Notes: a model not told the origin generated them from the letters alone. Counted from the first letter of the stretch, positions 1 through 9,309 are shown. The stretch is DNA of 64,000 bases from Oscillospiraceae bacterium (GCA_022799035.1 JAAWNQ010000006.1:27344-91343), one strand, 5' to 3'. Numbers and translations are program-made.

Positions 1-30
1 TACCGAGTACCACGCCTTTCTGCTTCTCTT

Positions 31-1476
31 TTAATCGGGGACCACCGGCACCGCGTCGGCGGGGGTGGGGCAGGTGTAGCCCTCGGCGGTGGCCTTCTCA
101 AACTCCTGCCGGGCTTTCGCCAGCAGGTCGGGCTTTTCCAGCAGGTCGATGGCTCCCAGGGCCATGACCTTGCCGGCGTGGAGGACCGCCTTGTGGGCCA
201 CGGTGGTGGCTCCCACAGATACGTTCTGCCAGCTGTGGCCGGGAGCCCCGTTGGCAAAGACCGCCACGTGGACCTGGGCGGTGGGGGTGAGCCAGCTCAC
301 GTCCCCCACGTCGGTGGAGCCGGGTTCAAAGGCCTCCCCCTGGTAGAGGGGCAGAAGGAAATCGTTGATCCCGTGGCCGCTTTGGGCCCGGAGGGCCTTC
401 ACCTGCTCGGCGATGGCGGGGTCGTTCTTGGCCCCGGTGCCGGGGAGGGCGGTGTCGCCGCCGGGGTAGGTCTTGCTGAGGGCGTCCATGAAGGCGTACT
501 CCTCGTCAGTGTAGGAGGGGACCCCCAGGGCCTGGAAATTCTCATACAGGATGGTCTCCAGCGTGTGGTTGGGCACCGTGTCGGCCAGACCGTCGATGAA
601 CTTCTTTTCAAAGGTAGTGCCTGTCATAAGGGCGGCCCCCTGGGCGATGTCGTCCACCCGCTTCTGGAGCTCCACAGCCTCGGCCACCCGGTTGGAGCGG
701 ACCATATAGAGAACGCTGGCCTTGGGCTGGACCACGTTGGGGCTTCTCCCGCCGCCGTCGGTGATGGCATAGTGGATCCGGGCCTTGGAGGACATGTGCT
801 CCCGGAGGAACTGGACCCCGACGTTCATCAGCTCCACCCCGTCCAGGGCGCTGCGGCCCTTCTCCGGGTCGCCGGCGGCGTGGGAGGCGATACCGTGGAA
901 GGTGTACTGGGTCTGGATGCAGGAGTTGGAGGAGCCGGTCTCGATCTCGTTGGCGTCGGAGGGATGCCAGGTGATGGCGGCGTCCAGGGTCTTCCACAGG
1001 CCGTTCCGGGCCATAAAGGCCTTGGCGGCGCCCCCCTCCTCCCCGGGGCAGCCGTAGAGGGTCACGGTGCCGGGGGTGTGGGTCTGTTCCAGATAGGCCT
1101 TCAGGCCGATGATGGCCGCCAGGGAGCCGGCGCCCAGCATACTGTGGCCGCAGCCGTGGCCGCAGCCATTGGGGACCAGCTCGTCATGCTCTGTCTTTCC
1201 CGCCCTCTGAGAGAGTCCAGAGAGGGCGTCGTACTCGGCCAGGATACCGATGTGGGGCCTCCCGCTTCCAAAGGAGGCTGCGAAGGCGGTGGGGATATTG
1301 CAGATCCCCCGCTCCACGGTGAAGCCCTCCTGGGTGAGGACCTCACAAAATTTATCCGCCGACTTGAACTCCATGAGGGAGAGCTCGGCATACTCCCAGA
1401 TAGCGTCGGAAACTTCGGCGATCAGAGGGGCCTTGGCGTCGATAGCGTCAACGGCGGCTTGCTTATTTTTATCCAT
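31..1476 (-). CDS. M20-family amidohydrolase, AbgB-like
   Basis: Predicted cytoplasmic metal-dependent amidohydrolase of 481 aa, resembling AbgB (p-aminobenzoyl-glutamate hydrolase subunit B) and related dipeptide or aminoacyl-amide hydrolases. Metal-site motifs visible are GCGHGCGHSMLG near residue 110 and CPGEEGG near residue 150, followed by the dimerisation domain and a late His in HSW. I chose the ATG at 1476 because GAGG lies 11 bases upstream; an in-frame TTG at 1497 would add seven residues without a better site. It is the last gene of the amino-acid ABC operon, 40 bases after the ATPase gene, so the transporter may import its substrate or product (inference). No AbgA partner is seen, so the real substrate is unknown. 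Confidence 0.85.
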   Translation of the reverse strand: MDKNKQAAVDAIDAKAPLIAEVSDAIWEYAELSLMEFKSADKFCEVLTQEGFTVERGICNIPTAFAASFGSGRPHIGILAEYDALSGLSQRAGKTEHDELVPNGCGHGCGHSMLGAGSLAAIIGLKAYLEQTHTPGTVTLYGCPGEEGGAAKAFMARNGLWKTLDAAITWHPSDANEIETGSSNSCIQTQYTFHGIASHAAGDPEKGRSALDGVELMNVGVQFLREHMSSKARIHYAITDGGGRSPNVVQPKASVLYMVRSNRVAEAVELQKRVDDIAQGAALMTGTTFEKKFIDGLADTVPNHTLETILYENFQALGVPSYTDEEYAFMDALSKTYPGGDTALPGTGAKNDPAIAEQVKALRAQSGHGINDFLLPLYQGEAFEPGSTDVGDVSWLTPTAQVHVAVFANGAPGHSWQNVSVGATTVAHKAVLHAGKVMALGAIDLLEKPDLLAKARQEFEKATAEGYTCPTPADAVPVVPD

Positions 1477-1516
1477 GGAAAACGACCTCGCTTTCAAGGG
1501 AATTTTTGTCCTTTCC

Positions 1517-2308
1517 TTACAGGACCTTGCTGAGGAAATCCTTCAGCCGGGGATGCTGGGGCCGCTCGAAGATGTCGGCGGGGGCTCCCTCCTCCAGGAG
1601 CTTGCCGCCGTCCATGAAGAGGACCCGGTTGCCCACTTCCCGGGCAAAGCCCATCTCGTGGGTCACCACCACCATGGTCATGCCCTCGTGGGCCAGGCCC
1701 TTCATGACCTCCAGCACCTCCCCCACCATCTCGGGGTCCAGGGCGGAGGTGGGCTCGTCAAAGAGCATCACGTCGGGCTCCATGCACAGAGCCCGGACGA
1801 TGGCCACCCGCTGCTTCTGTCCGCCGGAGAGCTGGATGGGATAGGCTCCCGCCCGGTCCTTCAGGCCCACCCGGTCCAGAAGGGCCAGGGCCTTCTCCTC
1901 CGCCTCCCCCTTGTCCATGCCCTTGACCTTGATGGGGGCCAGGGTCATGTTGTCCAGGATGGTCATGTGGGGAAAGAGGTTGAAGTGCTGGAACACCATG
2001 CCCATCTTCTGGCGGTGCTGGTCGATGTCCACCTTGACGGTAACGGCGCGGCCGGTGGAGGGATCCACCTTGGTATACTTCTTCTTGGTGATATCCACCC
2101 CCTCAAAGAGGATGGAGCCGGCGGTGGGGTCCTCCAGCAGGTTCAGGGACCGGAGGAAGGTGGACTTTCCCGAGCCGGAGGGGCCGATGACCACCACCAC
2201 GTCCCCCTTGTTGATATCCACAGTGACACCGTCCAGGGCCTTGATGGCTCCCCGGTTGTAGTATTTTTTCAGGTCCTTGACCTCTATGATCTTACCGGAC
2301 GTCGCCAC
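1517..2308 (-). CDS. Polar amino-acid ABC transporter ATP-binding protein
   Basis: ATPase subunit (263 aa) of a GlnQ/ArtP-type importer. Walker [10 protein letters not shown], signature LSGGQKQRV, Walker [13 protein letters not shown] and the switch His in VVTHEMGF are all present. The start is the GTG at 2308: AGGAGG lies seven bases upstream, and this start overlaps the 3' end of the permease gene, implying translational coupling. An upstream ATG at 2329 has no ribosome site and would only add a spurious tail. It works with the permease at 2292-3113 and the binding proteins at 3205-5277. There is an insertion of about 15 residues after the first strands ([14 protein letters not shown]), longer than in typical GlnQ. 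Confidence 0.93.
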   Translation of the reverse strand: MATSGKIIEVKDLKKYYNRGAIKALDGVTVDINKGDVVVVIGPSGSGKSTFLRSLNLLEDPTAGSILFEGVDITKKKYTKVDPSTGRAVTVKVDIDQHRQKMGMVFQHFNLFPHMTILDNMTLAPIKVKGMDKGEAEEKALALLDRVGLKDRAGAYPIQLSGGQKQRVAIVRALCMEPDVMLFDEPTSALDPEMVGEVLEVMKGLAHEGMTMVVVTHEMGFAREVGNRVLFMDGGKLLEEGAPADIFERPQHPRLKDFLSKVL

Positions 2309-3113
2309 GGCGCATCCTCCTCTCCACATAGGCGATTAGCTTGCTGGCTGGGAAGCACAGACAGAAGTAGATGCCCGCCGCCACAAGCAGGGGCTCCATG
2401 ATGATGTAGGCGGCTCCCTTCACTGCGTTGACGGCGGCCATGATGTCCTGGACGCCCACGGTGTAAGCCACGGCGGACTCCTTGATGATGACCACGAACT
2501 CGTTGGCGATGGCAGGGAGAATGTTTTTCAGGGCCTGGGGCAATATGATATACCGCAGGTTTTGGGTCTGGCGGAGACCCAGGCTTCTGGCGGCCTCGGT
2601 CTGGCCCCCGTCCACCGACTGGAGGCCGGAGCGGATGATCTCGCACAGATAGGCCGCCGAGTTCAGGCCCAGGGTGATGGCACCAGGGACAAAGCGGTCA
2701 AAGGCGATAAAGCCCAGGATCTTGAACCGGGGCAGGGTGAACAGGGCGCCAAAAATCCCGTAATAGATGATCCAAAGCTGAACGATAACGGGGGTGGAGC
2801 GGATGATCTCCACATAGGCGGTAGCCAGAAACCCGATGGGGTTGAACCGGCCCATGTGGTAGAGAAAGCCGCTGTCCAGCTTGTTTCCCTCCCTGTCATA
2901 CTCAAAAAAGCCGAAGACCTTGGGAAAGGCGTGGGAGAGCATGAGGAAGGGCCGAAAGTTGCTCATCCGGAGGATCGCCAGCACCAGGGCCAGCACAAAA
3001 CCGATGACCACGGTGAAGAAGGCCAGGAGGATGGTGATGGCCAGACCCTCCTGAAACATCTTCATATAGGGTAAGATCAGGGAGAAGTTTTCTATCTTAA
3101 TGAAATTTTCCAT
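2292..3113 (-). CDS. Polar amino-acid ABC transporter permease
   Basis: Membrane subunit (273 aa) of a HisM/GlnP-type amino-acid importer. It has an N-terminal hydrophobic helix (residues about 20-45) and the conserved coupling-helix region with [10 protein letters not shown] before the last two membrane segments. Start ATG 3113 has GGAG seven bases upstream; the longer open frame upstream of it is just readthrough into the intergenic region. Only one permease gene is present, so the pore is presumably a homodimer. A soluble loop with [15 protein letters not shown] between segments 1 and 2 is longer than usual. It overlaps the ATPase gene by 17 bases. Confidence 0.92.
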   Translation of the reverse strand: MENFIKIENFSLILPYMKMFQEGLAITILLAFFTVVIGFVLALVLAILRMSNFRPFLMLSHAFPKVFGFFEYDREGNKLDSGFLYHMGRFNPIGFLATAYVEIIRSTPVIVQLWIIYYGIFGALFTLPRFKILGFIAFDRFVPGAITLGLNSAAYLCEIIRSGLQSVDGGQTEAARSLGLRQTQNLRYIILPQALKNILPAIANEFVVIIKESAVAYTVGVQDIMAAVNAVKGAAYIIMEPLLVAAGIYFCLCFPASKLIAYVERRMRRGDVR

Positions 3114-3204
3114 AGGGGTTCTCCTTTCATTTCCGGTCCAAACAGGCCGATTCCTCTCCGGGAGAGCCGGGGAGGAATCGGAAAAGCCGCTTATTGTCCG
3201 GGGC

Positions 3205-4161
3205 TTACCCCTGCACGTTGCCGCTCTCGTCCAGCAGGCCCTCATAGACGCTGCCGCTGGCCTGCTCGTTGGCTGTGGCCACAAAGCTGTCCATGCTGCC
3301 GTCATCCAAAGCGGCCTTGATGGCCAGGTTCACCGCCGCCAGCAGGGCGGGGTTCTCCTTCTGTACGCCGATGGAGGAGCCGGCCACGTCATAGGGAACT
3401 TCCAGCGCGATGTAAAGCTCCGGGTAGTTCTTGGCGTAGCTTTCCGCCACCACAGTCTCGATGTAAGCGCCGTCCATCTTGCCGGCCAGCAGCTCGGCGA
3501 TGATGTCGGTGACCTTGCTGAGCTGGATGATGTCGGCGTTGGGGCTGTTCTCATTGGCCAAGGAGGCTTGGATAGAGCCGATCTGGGCGCCGATCTGATA
3601 CTCCGGGTTGTTGGTGGCGGCAAGGTCGGGGAACTGGTCCTTGTTGCCCTCCAAGCAGACAAAGGACTGTCCGCCCAGATAATAAATGTCGGAGAAATCC
3701 ATAATGCCCATCCGGTCCGGGTCGGGGCTGAGGCCAGCCATGCCCAGGTCCACGCTCTTGGTCTGGAGCTCCATCAATACGCCGTCAAAGTCGATGGGCA
3801 CCATCTCCAGCTCCAGGCCCAGATAGTCGGCCACATAGCCCGCCAAGGCCACATCAAAGCCCGCCAGGGTCGGGTTACCCGAGTCATCGATGGCATAGAA
3901 CTCATAGGGGGCGAAGTCGGGACTGGTGGCTACGGTGAGCTTGCCCTGGGTAACGGTCTGGAGCAGGGGCTTCAGCTCCTCGATGGTCATATCCCCATAG
4001 GAATTCGGGGCGGGGGTGGCCTCCGGCGCGGCGCTTTCGGCTGTGGGGGCCTTGGACTCGGGACCGGGGGTGGGATCGGCAGGGCCGCCGCAGGCGGTCA
4101 GCAGAGACAGGCTCATGGCGGCCGCCAGGGCCAGAGCGGAGATCTTCTTCCAATTTTTCAT
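3205..4161 (-). CDS. Amino-acid ABC transporter substrate-binding lipoprotein (copy 1)
   Basis: Extracellular binding protein of 318 aa, SBP_bac_3 type. It has a lipoprotein signal peptide ending in LLTACGG (lipobox Cys near residue 22), a Pro/Ala-rich linker, then the DFAPYEFYAID and GFDVALAGYVA motifs of the polar amino-acid family. Start ATG 4161 is preceded by GGGAG. It sits 91 bases before the permease gene and has its own promoter at 4196-4224 with ARG-box-like palindromes. It is clearly paralogous to the next gene upstream (shared LKPLLQTV.GKLTVATSPDFAP and SKVTDIIAELLAGK.DGAYI), so one permease serves two binding proteins. Substrate not proven; the operators suggest arginine or another basic amino acid. 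Confidence 0.9.
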   Translation of the reverse strand: MKNWKKISALALAAAMSLSLLTACGGPADPTPGPESKAPTAESAAPEATPAPNSYGDMTIEELKPLLQTVTQGKLTVATSPDFAPYEFYAIDDSGNPTLAGFDVALAGYVADYLGLELEMVPIDFDGVLMELQTKSVDLGMAGLSPDPDRMGIMDFSDIYYLGGQSFVCLEGNKDQFPDLAATNNPEYQIGAQIGSIQASLANENSPNADIIQLSKVTDIIAELLAGKMDGAYIETVVAESYAKNYPELYIALEVPYDVAGSSIGVQKENPALLAAVNLAIKAALDDGSMDSFVATANEQASGSVYEGLLDESGNVQG

Positions 4162-4189
4162 TTCTACGTACTCCCTTTCCTTTTCGGTG

Positions 4190-4224
4190 TGGATAATTAT
4201 ACACATATATCATTCAATATGCAA
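4190..4224 (-). promoter_or_regulatory. Promoter with ARG-box-like operators, binding protein copy 1
   Basis: On the minus strand, TTGCAT (4224-4219), 17-base spacer, TATAAT (4201-4196). A 14-bp palindrome TGGATAATTATACA (4190-4203) covers the -10 and fits TGNATWWWWATNCA, the ARG-box core. A weaker copy (4210-4223) lies 20 bp away across the -35. Paired boxes about 21 bp apart are usual for ArgR/AhrC; control by ArgR is inferred. Confidence 0.6.
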
Positions 4225-4335
4225 GAGGTTTTTCCAGAGCAAACTGCACAAAATATATTGTCGCATCCGGCTTTGAGTATGTGTGCCCCATTCCCACCGG
4301 CTGGAGCTTTGGATGCATATTCTGCATTTTCTGGC

Positions 4336-5277
4336 TTACTGGACCTTTCCTTCCCCGTCCAGCAGACCCTCATAGGTCTCTCCCGCGGCCAGGGCCTTGG
4401 CCTCCTCCCGGTACTGGTCCATCTTGCCGCTGTCCACCGCATCGGTGATGGCCATATTCACCGCCGCCAGCAGGGCCGGATTGTCCTTCACCACACCGGC
4501 GCAGGTACCGCTGTCCAGGCCGCTGTCCACGTCCAGGGCCACATAGAGCTCGGGATACTGCTTGGCGTACGCCTCAGCCACCTCGGTGGCGATATAGGCG
4601 CCGTCCAGCTTGCCCGCCAGCAGCTCGGCGATAATGTCGGTGACCTTGCTGAGCTGGATCAACTCCGCGTTGGGACTGTTGGTCTGGGCGATCCCCACCT
4701 GGATGGAGGCCACCTGAGCGCCGAAGCTGTACTCCGCTTTGTTGGTGGCGGTAATATCGGGAAACAGGTCCTTGTTGCTCTGGACACAGACGAAGGACTG
4801 GGCGTCCCCATCGTACTCCACTGTGAAATCCATGGAATTGGCCCGCTCCGGAGTGGCGGCGAAGCTGGCTACCCCCATGTCCACGCTCTTGGTCTGGAGC
4901 TCCATGATGACGCCGTCAAAGTCCACCGCCACCATCTCCAGCTCCAGGCCAAGGTAGTCGGCCACGTGCTGGGCCAGGGCCACGTCATGACCGGCCAGGG
5001 TGGGCGTGCCGTCATCCCCGATGGCGTAAAATTCCGCGGGGGCGAAGTCGGGACTGGTGGCTACGGTGAGCTTGCCCTCCTGCACCGTCTGGAGCAGAGG
5101 CTTCAGCTCCTCCAGGGTCATCTCGCTGTAATCCTTTTCCGCCGCCGGGCTGGGGGCCGCGCTGTTCTCAGGGGCGGGGGTCTCTACGCTTCGTCCGCCG
5201 CAGGCGGTAAGAAGGGAAAGGCTCATGACGCCAACCAGGGTCAGGGCCAGAAATTTTTTTGAGGTCGGATGTTTCAT
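4336..5277 (-). CDS. Amino-acid ABC transporter substrate-binding lipoprotein (copy 2)
   Basis: Second extracellular binding protein (313 aa) of the same family, with lipobox LLTACGG near residue 22 and a short Pro/Ser-rich linker. It matches copy 1 in the core (DFAP.EFYAIG, LGLELEMV, TKSVDMG, SKVTDIIAELLAGK) but differs in ligand-facing stretches, for example MDFTVEYDGDAQSF here against MDFSDIYYLGGQSF there, so ligand preference may differ. Start ATG 5277 has GGAGTG just upstream. It carries its own promoter, and the 174-base gap to copy 1 holds copy 1's promoter. A tandem duplication followed by divergence is the simplest explanation. Confidence 0.9.
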   Translation of the reverse strand: MKHPTSKKFLALTLVGVMSLSLLTACGGRSVETPAPENSAAPSPAAEKDYSEMTLEELKPLLQTVQEGKLTVATSPDFAPAEFYAIGDDGTPTLAGHDVALAQHVADYLGLELEMVAVDFDGVIMELQTKSVDMGVASFAATPERANSMDFTVEYDGDAQSFVCVQSNKDLFPDITATNKAEYSFGAQVASIQVGIAQTNSPNAELIQLSKVTDIIAELLAGKLDGAYIATEVAEAYAKQYPELYVALDVDSGLDSGTCAGVVKDNPALLAAVNMAITDAVDSGKMDQYREEAKALAAGETYEGLLDGEGKVQ

Positions 5278-5304
5278 AGGGAACACTCCTTTTCCTTTTG
5301 GATG

Positions 5305-5339
5305 TGTATAATTATACGTATCCAGCGAATAAAATGCAA
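5305..5339 (-). promoter_or_regulatory. Promoter with ARG-box-like operators, binding protein copy 2
   Basis: Minus strand TTGCAT (5339-5334), 17-base spacer, TATAAT (5316-5311). TGTATAATTATACG (5305-5318) covers the -10 with one mismatch to TGNATWWWWATNCA, and GCGAATAAAATGCA (5325-5338) lies 20 bp away over the -35. The architecture is the same as at copy 1 although the flanking sequence differs. Confidence 0.6.
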
Positions 5340-5442
5340 GCCCTCTTTTGTTGTGCTTTTCCACAAAATCGCGGTTTTACCCTTGGCTCTTTTTCGCCAT
5401 ATCCTACATATGTGCGGTATTTCTGCCGTTCCTCCGCATATG

Positions 5443-5482
5443 CAAGAAATGTGGGCCGTCCTGGAACGGCCCACATTTCTTG
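5443..5482. terminator. Intrinsic terminator hairpin, bidirectional
   Basis: Perfect 17-bp stem CAAGAAATGTGGGCCGT / complement with a 6-base loop. It follows the kinase-like gene on the minus strand and separates it from the ABC operon promoter. The U-rich part is inside the 3' arm. Confidence 0.75.
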
Positions 5483-5497
5483 TATATATACGAATAT

Positions 5498-6100
5498 TTA
5501 TGCCTTACAGAAGTCCAGGATGACCTCCACCGCCCGGTCGGGGCCGTGGAAGGAGGAGCTGACGCAGAGATCATAGTTCTCGGCGCTGTCCCACTTTCGA
5601 TCCGTGTGGAAGTTATAGTAGGAGGCCCGGGTCTTATCCATCTTCCGGATCTTCTCCACCGCCTCCTTCTCCGTGACGCCGTCCCGGCGGCAGACCCGCT
5701 GAACACGGGCGTCCCAGTCGGCGGAGACAAAGACCCGCACCAGGCCGGGCTTATCCCGGAGGATATAATCGGCGCAGCGGCCCACGATGACGCAGCTTCC
5801 CTTCTCCGCCACCGACAGCACCGCCTCCCGCTGGGCTTTCGCCGCCATCTGCTCCACCGTGTTCCCGGGCATCCCCGGGGTCAGGTGGTGCTGGCCCATA
5901 ACAAGGGAGTAGAGGAAGCTGTTGGTGGGCTTCTCATCATAGCTCTGGAGAAACTCATGGCTCAGGCCGCTCTCCTTGGCGGCCACCGCCAAAAGCTCCT
6001 TATCATAGTAAGGGATACCCAGGGCTTCGGCCACCTTTTTGCCGATCTCCCGGCCTCCGCTGCCAAACTGACGACCAATGGTGATATAGAGTTCTGCCAT
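5498..6100 (-). CDS. Cytidylate kinase-like family protein
   Basis: Soluble P-loop protein (200 aa) of the cytidylate-kinase-like family. The nucleotide loop is GRQFGSGGREIGKKVAEALG at residues 8-27, followed by YYDKELL, then CVIVGRCADYIL near residue 105 and RVFVSADWDARVQRV, the LID-like Arg-rich segment. Members are widespread in gut Clostridia and usually have no assigned substrate; this is not the housekeeping cmk. Start ATG 6100 has AGGAGGGG upstream. It is a single-gene unit with promoter 6125-6153 and its own terminator. Confidence 0.85.
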   Translation of the reverse strand: MAELYITIGRQFGSGGREIGKKVAEALGIPYYDKELLAVAAKESGLSHEFLQSYDEKPTNSFLYSLVMGQHHLTPGMPGNTVEQMAAKAQREAVLSVAEKGSCVIVGRCADYILRDKPGLVRVFVSADWDARVQRVCRRDGVTEKEAVEKIRKMDKTRASYYNFHTDRKWDSAENYDLCVSSSFHGPDRAVEVILDFCKA

Positions 6101-6124
6101 CGTAACCCCTCCTTTGGTATATTT

Positions 6125-6153
6125 ATTATAGCACACGGGAAGGAAAAAGTAAA
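6125..6153 (-). promoter_or_regulatory. Promoter of kinase-like gene
   Basis: Minus strand TTTACT (6153-6148), 17 bases, TATAAT (6130-6125); start codon 25 bases downstream. Confidence 0.6.
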
Positions 6154-6244
6154 ATGGAAAAAGCCAACGCTTTTTGCGGGCAGGTCCCGTTTACAGGTAT
6201 CTGACCGCGGCAAAATGCAACACATTTTCTCCCTCCAGCCAGAA

Positions 6245-6280
6245 AAAAGGGGCCGCTTCCCGTAGGAAGCGGCCCCTTTT
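6245..6280. terminator. Intrinsic terminator after oppA
   Basis: 16-bp stem AAAAGGGGCCGCTTCC with loop CGTA; A/T ends give a U-run in both directions. Confidence 0.85.
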
Positions 6281-6298
6281 CTTTATGCTTTGGGAAAA

Positions 6299-8086
6299 TT
6301 ACTTCGTGCAGCGGTCAAAGAAGAAGTAGCCCAGGGGAGTGTAGTACATACCCTTCACGTCGTTGTTGAGCATGTACTTCTGGGTGTAGAAGTAGATGGG
6401 GCCCAGAGCCCAATCCTGGCCCATGATGATATCCTCGGCCCGGTGCATGGCGGCCATACGGACGGCGGGATCAGCGGAGGACTTGGCCTCGTTGATGGCG
6501 GCGTCGTAGTCAGCATTGCTGTACTGGGCGTCGTTGTTGCCGCCGCCGGTGAGCCACATATCCAGGAAGGAGATGGGATCGTTATAGTCAGCGATCCAGC
6601 CGTTCCGGGCGATCTGATACTCGCCGTTCTTACGGTTCTCCAGGAAGGCAGCCCACTCCTGGTTCTCCAGCTTGACCTCCACGCCCAGAGCGGTCTGCCA
6701 CTGCTGCTGCAGGGCCTCGCCGATCTTCTTGTGGTTGTCGCTGGTGTTGTAGAGGTAGGTGACGGTGGGGAAGCCCTTGCCGTCGGGATAGCCGGCGTCG
6801 GCCAGGAGCTGCTTGGCCTCCTCCACGTTCTTGGCGTACTGCTCATCGTCGGTGGCGGGAGTCCAGTAGTCGCCGCCCTCGGTACGGAAGTCGCCGTCCT
6901 TGCCAGCCACGCCGGAGGGCACAAAGCCGGAGGCGGGCACCTGACCGGTCTGGGTCACATTCTCCACGATATACTGGGCGTCAATGGCCAGAGTGAAGGC
7001 CTTACGGACGCGCCAATCATCAAAGGGAGCCTTCTCCACGTTGTAGCAGACGTAGTAGGTGCCGATGTAGGGCACGATCCGCAGGTCGCCGCTGGAGAGC
7101 AGGGAGGGGATCTCGTCCACGGGCATATCCTCGATGAAGTCCAGCTCGCCGGAGTTGAAGCCGGTGAGCATGGCGTTGTTGTCGTCCATCAGCTTGAAGG
7201 TCAGGGTATCGGGGCCCAGCTTGTCATAGTCATAGTAGTTCTCGTTCTTAGCCATGACGATCTGGCTGTTGTGGTCCCACTGGGTCAGGGTGTAAGCGCC
7301 GTTGGACAGGTAGGTCTCCACATTGTGGGTCCAGCCGTCGGGATCGGCGGAGACGACGTCCTCCCGCACAGGGAAGGTGGCGGGGAAGGCACAGACTTCC
7401 AGGAAGTAGGGGCAGTCGTAGGTCAGGGTGACCACGAAGGTGCTGTCGTCGGGAGCCTCAACACCCAGGGTGGTGGGGTCGGCATACTCCTTGATGACAG
7501 GGTTGCCATCCTCGTCCAGGACCACCTTGCCGTCGGCGTCGGTCTCAGGGATGCCGCCGTTGATCTCGGCGTAGCCCTTGACCATGTCGATCATGTAGCA
7601 GTAGTCGGCGGCGGTCTCAGGGGTAGCCAGACGCTGCCAGGAGTACACGAAGTCGCCGGCAGTCACAGGCTTGCCGTCGGACCACTTGGCGTCGGAGCGG
7701 ATCTTGAAGGTGTAGGTGACGGTACCGTCCTCATTGACCACCTTCTCGGGCTCGCCATCGGCCTGGCCGGGGACCAGCTCAGCCAGGTTGCAGTCCTGGA
7801 CGCCGTCCACCAGCTCGCCGGAGTCGGCCCAGCGGTACAGGCCCTCGAACAGGTGGCCGATCATGATGGCGCCGTCCACAGCGGAGTTCAGGGCGGGGTC
7901 GATGGTCTGGGGCTCAGAGGCGATGTTGATGTTCAGGTTGAACAGGCCATCGTTGGCGGTCGGAGTCTCGACCGCCTGACTCTCCGTAGGAGCCGGGGTG
8001 GATGTCTCGGTGGTATCGCCACCGCAGGCTGCCAGCAGGCCCAGCACCATGGCGGAAGCCAGCGCAAGAGAAACGATCTTCTTCAT
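6299..8086 (-). CDS. oppA: Peptide ABC transporter substrate-binding lipoprotein
   Basis: Extracellular peptide-binding protein (595 aa), SBP_bac_5 family. It has a signal peptide with lipobox LLAACGG (Cys near residue 21), a Thr/Pro/Glu linker, then the family pattern: EPQTIDPALN near residue 57, LFEGLYRW, and WSDGKPVTAGDFVYSWQR near residue 135. Length fits OppA. Start ATG 8086 follows GGAAAG. It is the last cistron of oppBCDF-A but has its own strong promoter (8236-8264) and a structured leader, which would allow the binding protein to be made in excess over the membrane complex. Confidence 0.95.
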   Translation of the reverse strand: MKKIVSLALASAMVLGLLAACGGDTTETSTPAPTESQAVETPTANDGLFNLNINIASEPQTIDPALNSAVDGAIMIGHLFEGLYRWADSGELVDGVQDCNLAELVPGQADGEPEKVVNEDGTVTYTFKIRSDAKWSDGKPVTAGDFVYSWQRLATPETAADYCYMIDMVKGYAEINGGIPETDADGKVVLDEDGNPVIKEYADPTTLGVEAPDDSTFVVTLTYDCPYFLEVCAFPATFPVREDVVSADPDGWTHNVETYLSNGAYTLTQWDHNSQIVMAKNENYYDYDKLGPDTLTFKLMDDNNAMLTGFNSGELDFIEDMPVDEIPSLLSSGDLRIVPYIGTYYVCYNVEKAPFDDWRVRKAFTLAIDAQYIVENVTQTGQVPASGFVPSGVAGKDGDFRTEGGDYWTPATDDEQYAKNVEEAKQLLADAGYPDGKGFPTVTYLYNTSDNHKKIGEALQQQWQTALGVEVKLENQEWAAFLENRKNGEYQIARNGWIADYNDPISFLDMWLTGGGNNDAQYSNADYDAAINEAKSSADPAVRMAAMHRAEDIIMGQDWALGPIYFYTQKYMLNNDVKGMYYTPLGYFFFDRCTK

Positions 8087-8154
8087 GGTATTCTTTCCTC
8101 CAATTTAAATTTGTATCTTCATGCCCGCAGAGGGCCTTGATACCGAAAGGAACT

Positions 8155-8201
8155 CCTGCCCCGCTTTGCGGGGCAGGATATGAAATGGCCCAGGCCATTT
8201 C
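8155..8201. other. Two hairpins in the oppF-oppA intergenic leader
   Basis: CCTGCCCCGC-TTT-GCGGGGCAGG (8155-8177) and GAAATGGCC-CA-GGCCATTTC (8182-8201). Both lie downstream of the oppA promoter and upstream of its start, so they are in the mRNA leader. Neither is followed by a clear U-run on the minus strand; a role in mRNA stability or partial termination is possible. Confidence 0.55.
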
Positions 8202-8235
8202 AGCATGCTAAAGCGCCAAATTTTGAACGGGGTAT

Positions 8236-8264
8236 ATTATAGCACGGCAGGTAAAAATTGTAAA
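8236..8264 (-). promoter_or_regulatory. Promoter of oppA
   Basis: Minus strand TTTACA (8264-8259), 17 bases, TATAAT (8241-8236), placed directly after the oppF stop codon. Confidence 0.7.
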
Positions 8265-8268
8265 GAAA

Positions 8269-9309
8269 TTATTTGTCCAGCAAATGACAGGCCGCCCAGT
8301 GACCGGGCTGGTGCTCCTTGAATTCGGGGGCGCATTGCTTACACTTCTCACTGGCGTAAGGACAGCGGGTGTGGAACCGGCAGCCGGAGGGGGGATTCAT
8401 GGGGGAGGGGATATCTCCCTCCAGCACGATCCGCTGCCGGGTACGGCTCACCTCCGGGTCGGGCACCGGCACGGCAGAGAGGAGGGTCTGGGAATAGGGG
8501 TGGAGGGGGTTCTTGTTGAGCTCGTAGCTCTCGGCCAGCTCCACCAGGCTCCCCAGATACATGACGCCGATGCGGCTGGAAATGTGCCGCACCACACTGA
8601 GGTCATGGGCGATGAAGAGATAGGTGAGACCCAGGTCCTGCTGCATATCCTCCAGCATGTTCACCACCTGGGACTGGATGGACACATCCAGGGCAGAGAT
8701 AGGCTCGTCACAGACGATAAACTCCGGCTCCACCGCCAGGGCCCGGGCGATACCCACCCGCTGCTGCTGGCCGCCGGAAAACTCGTGGGGGAACCGGTTG
8801 GCGTGTTCGGTGTTGAGCCCCACCCGGTCCAGAAGCTCCTTGATCCGCTCACTGCGCTCGGCCTTGGTCTTGCAGAGGCCGTGGATATCGATGGCCTCTC
8901 CGATGATCTCGCCCACCGTCATCCGGGGGTCCAGGGAGGCGGCGGGGTCCTGGAAGATGATCTGCATCTTCCGGCGCATGTGGAACATATCCACCGCCTT
9001 GGCCTTGGGCACATTCTTTTTTACCAGAACGCTGCCGCCGTTCTCCAGCTCTTTGCGCTCAAAGGGGTATTCCCCCTTGTAGATGGTCTCGCCGTTGTAG
9101 ATGATCTCCCCCGAGGTGGGCTCATGGAGCCGGAGAATGGTCCGGCCCAGGGTGGTCTTACCGCAGCCCGACTCGCCCACCAAGCCCAGGGTCTCGCCCT
9201 TATTGATGAAAAGGGATACATTCTCCACCGCCTGGACGCCGGGGCCTTTGACCCCCTTGACGGGGAAGTATTTATGAAGGTTTTTTACCTCCAGCAGCTT
9301 TTCAGCCAT
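8269..9309 (-). CDS. oppF: Oligopeptide ABC transporter ATP-binding protein
   Basis: ATPase (346 aa) of the dipeptide/oligopeptide importer. Walker [12 protein letters not shown], signature [15 protein letters not shown], Walker [13 protein letters not shown] and the C-terminal oligo_HPY region with [13 protein letters not shown], the Cys cluster seen in OppD/F proteins. Start ATG 9309 overlaps the end of oppD by eight bases (the oppD stop is inside its first codons), so the two ATPases are translationally coupled. A longer open frame upstream to 9390 overlaps oppD further and has no ribosome site. Confidence 0.95.
   Translation of the reverse strand: MAEKLLEVKNLHKYFPVKGVKGPGVQAVENVSLFINKGETLGLVGESGCGKTTLGRTILRLHEPTSGEIIYNGETIYKGEYPFERKELENGGSVLVKKNVPKAKAVDMFHMRRKMQIIFQDPAASLDPRMTVGEIIGEAIDIHGLCKTKAERSERIKELLDRVGLNTEHANRFPHEFSGGQQQRVGIARALAVEPEFIVCDEPISALDVSIQSQVVNMLEDMQQDLGLTYLFIAHDLSVVRHISSRIGVMYLGSLVELAESYELNKNPLHPYSQTLLSAVPVPDPEVSRTRQRIVLEGDIPSPMNPPSGCRFHTRCPYASEKCKQCAPEFKEHQPGHWAACHLLDK

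Noticed and set aside
1..30. The left edge before the amidohydrolase stop codon
   Set aside because: Only 30 bases, T/C-rich; nothing can be assigned.
3205..5277. Tandem binding-protein genes as an assembly duplication
   Set aside because: They differ throughout at the DNA and protein level and have distinct promoters, so they are true paralogues.
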